Positions 4,933-7,169 of a DNA stretch of 7,169 nt are shown here, in pieces. Within the stretch, counting starts at the first letter, position 1. Every line of letters starts with the position of its first letter. The position numbers and the translations under genes are program-made. Location of the stretch: positions 1 to 7,169 of the forward strand of contig JAICIG010000407.1 in assembly GCA_025924495.1 (NCBI GenBank), written 5' to 3'. This DNA is from Pirellulales bacterium (GTDB taxonomy: Bacteria; Planctomycetota; Planctomycetia; Pirellulales; JAICIG01). A model generated the notes under the pieces. That model did no database searches. It had not been told where the DNA came from and saw nothing but the letters and a program-made list of their open reading frames with translations.

Positions 4933-6843
4933 TTAGCGGAATAACCACATTCCTAGCCACACCACGCCGATCAGTAGCACCGCCAGAAGAATGCCGAAGC
5001 CAATGAGAAACCAGGTGGAGTCCCACAAGGTAGGGCCCTTGGGCTTGGCCTGCTTCGCCGCGGGGGCCAATCCGCCCGAAGAGCCGAGCGGCGCAGAGGA
5101 CAGATCGTCTGCCGGTAGCGAAGCCAGCAGATCGTCGAGCGGCGCGGACATCAGCGGCGCCGAATCGAGACTCAGATTGGGAAGATCAATGGTCGGCGCC
5201 GCGGCCGGTTTGTTTTCTGCCGTAGCCGGTTTGGCTGGCTGCGGAGCGCCGCTCCGTTTGCCGCTGCCGTTAGGAGACGGCGCGCCGGGCGGCTTTGTTA
5301 CCGCGCCGGGCGAACTGGGGCGAGCGCCCGAGGGAGCGCTGGCCGGCGGGGCCTTGTCCGCGGGCTTTGCCTGGCTGCCGATTTTGCTTCCCGAAGCACC
5401 GAGCTTGCTCGCGGAAGCGCCGAGCTTGCTTGCCGAAGCGCCAAGTTTGCTTGCCGAAGCGCCGCTGCCGGCTGCCGTGCCCGCCTTGCTGTCCGGCGCC
5501 ACGCTGCCTGGCGCTGGCGGCTTGCCCAACTTGCTGGCCGAAGGACTCGAGGAAGCGGCAGGCGAGCCAGGGTTGCGAGCTTGCATGCCGCCGACCAGCG
5601 TACCGGAGGCGCCTGAATTCGTTTGCGAAGCGCTGGCGCCGCTTTCCGCCGCACTGCGCTGGCCAAGACTGGGGCCTGGCGGCTGCGGAGCGGGCTTGGC
5701 CGGATTGCGAGCGGCTTTGCCTTGTTCTTCCTCCAACGGCGCGAAGGAAAACTCTTCATCGTGATACGCAGGGCGCGGAGCAGCCGCAGATTTTGGCGCC
5801 TGCTGATATTGATTGATCCAGTCACCTAGCGCGTGGCTGACTTCGTGGGCGGTTTGGTAACGCTGAGACGGCGATTTGGCCATCATCTTGCGGCAAATCG
5901 CGATCAAGCCGGCGGGTGCGTCAGGCCGCTCCGAAGCTACATCGGCCGGTTCCTTGGTTTGGTGCATGACGACGCGTTGCGCGAGCGTGCCGGTAGGAAA
6001 GGGTGGATGGCCCGTCAACAAGAAATACAGCGTTCCCCCAAGACTGTAGATGTCGGCTCGCGGGTCGACCAGGTGACTATCGAGGGCCTGCTCAGGGGCA
6101 AGATAATCGACAGTACCGAGCATTTTTTCGTCAAACGCCTTGGTCAACGAGGCTTCGGCTTCGTCATCGGCGAAGCGGGCTAGGCCCAGGTCGAGTACTT
6201 TGACGATGCCTTTGGCATCGACAAGCAGATTGGCCGGCTTCATGTCGCGGTGAACCAGCCCTGCCTCGTGAGCATGGGCGAGTCCTTCGGCGGCTTGACG
6301 GATGTATTCGGCTGCTTGCAGGTAAGGCAGCGGCCCGTTGCGTTCAACCAGTACGCGCAGATCGCGGCCTTCCACATACTCCATGACCAGATAGTGGATA
6401 TCGCCGTCCTGGTCGACGTCGAACGCGCGGACAATGTTTGGATGATCGAGCAAGGCCACCGCGCGGGCTTCGCGATGAAAGCGGGCAAGGTACGACGAAT
6501 CGCTGACCCGATTCATCGGCAGCACCTTGATTGCCACGCGGCGGCGCATCACGGCGTGCTCCGCCAGATAGACGCTGCTCATGCCGCCGGTGCCCAAATG
6601 GTCGAGCAGTTTATACTTGCCCAAAAAGAAGCCGTTATGACGGCCTTGCAGCAAGCATTGTCGTTGCCAGTCGGTGATCAAGCCGACCTGAGCCAGATGC
6701 GAGCTGACGACATGGCTGTCGTTGGTCGCCGAGGTCCCGGCATCGCGTTCCAAGTCGGAGAGCGTTTGCGACAAGCGAGACCGATCAACCAGTCCGCTGC
6801 GCTCAAGGATTTCCAGGAAACTGCTGACAGTGAGTTGCTTCAT
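4933..6843 (-). CDS. Hanks-type Ser/Thr protein kinase, tail-anchored
   Basis: The protein has 636 residues. Residues 1-75 form a helical N-terminal region ending [14 protein letters not shown], typical of planctomycete kinases. The kinase domain (about 77-345) is complete. It has the Gly-rich loop GTGGMSSVY (84-92), VAIK with Lys106, helix-C Glu125, and HRDMKPANL with catalytic Asp200. DLG with Asp218 replaces DFG, and GTVDYLAPE (243-251) and Asp264 follow. It should phosphorylate Ser/Thr in the cytoplasm; Thr234 and Thr244 are candidate activation-loop sites. Residues 350-604 are a Pro/Ala/Ser-rich linker with four GASASKL-type repeats (461-488) and three SAPL motifs (561-586). One membrane segment (about 610-634) ends the protein two residues later, so no extracellular sensor is present. 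The ATG at 6841-6843 is the first start after an in-frame TGA 9 bp upstream. No clear Shine-Dalgarno is visible. The target is unknown. Confidence 0.95.
   Translation of the reverse strand: MKQLTVSSFLEILERSGLVDRSRLSQTLSDLERDAGTSATNDSHVVSSHLAQVGLITDWQRQCLLQGRHNGFFLGKYKLLDHLGTGGMSSVYLAEHAVMRRRVAIKVLPMNRVSDSSYLARFHREARAVALLDHPNIVRAFDVDQDGDIHYLVMEYVEGRDLRVLVERNGPLPYLQAAEYIRQAAEGLAHAHEAGLVHRDMKPANLLVDAKGIVKVLDLGLARFADDEAEASLTKAFDEKMLGTVDYLAPEQALDSHLVDPRADIYSLGGTLYFLLTGHPPFPTGTLAQRVVMHQTKEPADVASERPDAPAGLIAICRKMMAKSPSQRYQTAHEVSHALGDWINQYQQAPKSAAAPRPAYHDEEFSFAPLEEEQGKAARNPAKPAPQPPGPSLGQRSAAESGASASQTNSGASGTLVGGMQARNPGSPAASSSPSASKLGKPPAPGSVAPDSKAGTAAGSGASASKLGASASKLGASASKLGASGSKIGSQAKPADKAPPASAPSGARPSSPGAVTKPPGAPSPNGSGKRSGAPQPAKPATAENKPAAAPTIDLPNLSLDSAPLMSAPLDDLLASLPADDLSSAPLGSSGGLAPAAKQAKPKGPTLWDSTWFLIGFGILLAVLLIGVVWLGMWLFR
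5380..5463 (-). repeat. 4 x 21-bp tandem repeat in the kinase linker
   Basis: Four units of 21 bp encode [21 protein letters not shown] and GASGSKI (kinase residues 461-488). Two of the units are nearly identical in DNA and the others differ mainly at third positions, so the array probably grew by unit duplication and then drifted. Related single motifs occur nearby (SGASASQ at 401-407, SASKLGK at 435-441). The Ser-rich, Lys-spaced units are possible phosphorylation or flexible-tether sequences; that role is inferred. Confidence 0.85.
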
Positions 6844-6967
6844 GCCGTCTCAGTCGCGAACCGCCAGAATTGTCAAACCGCGAGTCGCCCAACCTCAACT
6901 CTCGCGGCTTCCTTGCCGGCCTGTTGCATCTCGAAAGACGCTCCGTCGCGCGAATGCGCGCCTCTTT

Positions 6968-6994
6968 ATTGTAGTCAGTTTTTCGTTTTTGCAA
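6968..6994 (-). promoter_or_regulatory. Candidate sigma-70-type promoter for the kinase
   Basis: On the minus strand, TTGCAA (plus 6989-6994) and TACAAT (plus 6968-6973) resemble -35 and -10 boxes, with a short 15-bp spacer in an A-rich stretch that stands out from the GC-rich surroundings. Transcription would start near 6960, giving a leader of about 115 nt before the kinase ATG. The -10 match is good; the spacing is suboptimal. Confidence 0.35.
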
Positions 6995-7169
6995 AGTTTT
7001 TCACTGGTTGACGGCGGTCGAGTGCCCCAGACCCCGCACAAGGGCTGGAATGCGGTGGCCCGATTCTTATCGGGCGGCCAAGCGAAGATCGGTTGCTCAG
7101 CCGATTTCCTGCCGCGGGCGAATCGGCGTGGAAATTGACCGGCAAACCGATCCACAGGCCATGATGCGC
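6995..7169. other. Upstream region at the right edge with no supported gene
   Basis: I see no gene here that can be defended. Two frames are open to the window end. On the minus strand 64 codons run in from the edge and stop at TGA 6975-6977. On the plus strand a frame runs from ATG 7050 to the end. Neither peptide shows a known motif. Two hairpins occur: GCCCGAT-TCTT-ATCGGGC (7058-7075) and ATCGG with CCGAT (7088-7092, 7101-7105). An ATGATG at 7161-7166 could begin a plus-strand gene continuing beyond the window, but no good ribosome binding site precedes it. Confidence 0.3.

Noticed and set aside
4991..5764. 257-codon plus-strand ORF with repeated LLAEAPS peptides
   Set aside because: The repeats are the antisense reading of the GASASKL array in the kinase linker. 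The kinase frame is continuous and has the real domain.

Overview
This 7.2 kb window is GC-rich bacterial chromosome and most likely comes from a planctomycete, probably of the Pirellulales type. Three things point there. The Ser/Thr kinase has the N-terminal region and '[10 protein letters not shown]' entry into the kinase fold that I associate with planctomycete kinases. There is a large secreted CehA/McbA-type metallohydrolase. Gene spacing is loose, with small hairpin-rich repeats between genes. The lineage call is recognition from memory, not a database result.

Layout from left to right: (1) 1-813 (+), the 3' part of a RecA-like AAA ATPase with a C-terminal winged-helix-like segment, of the kind found with replication or primase modules. 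Its tail is a low-complexity extension containing a 4 x 7-nt tandem repeat. (2) 814-1298, a gene-free stretch between two convergent genes, filled by a composite repeat of about 435 bp (843-1277). It carries a duplicated two-hairpin module and a run of four further tight hairpins. (3) 1299-1751 (-), a 4HBT-type hot-dog acyl-CoA thioesterase. (4) 1752-2019, a divergent intergenic region with an 8-bp inverted repeat and one doubtful small ORF. (5) 2020-4359 (+), a secreted CehA/McbA-like metallohydrolase; I start it 21 codons inside the longest ORF, at an ATG with a good Shine-Dalgarno and signal peptide. (6) 4385-4657 (-), a small PGPGW-type membrane protein, separated from the metallohydrolase by a 9-bp-stem hairpin that probably stops transcription from both sides. 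(7) 4933-6843 (-), a Hanks-type Ser/Thr kinase with a Pro/Ala/Ser linker, four heptapeptide repeats and a single C-terminal membrane anchor. (8) 6844-7169, the kinase upstream region, with a candidate promoter and no gene I can support.

The genes do not form one pathway. Orientations alternate (+, -, +, -, -), and each gene has its own intergenic space, so they look like separate transcription units. I found no defence system, CRISPR array, tRNA, rRNA or intact transposon. The most unusual content is the structured repeat at 843-1277, together with the short-repeat expansions inside two coding regions (674-701 and 5380-5463).
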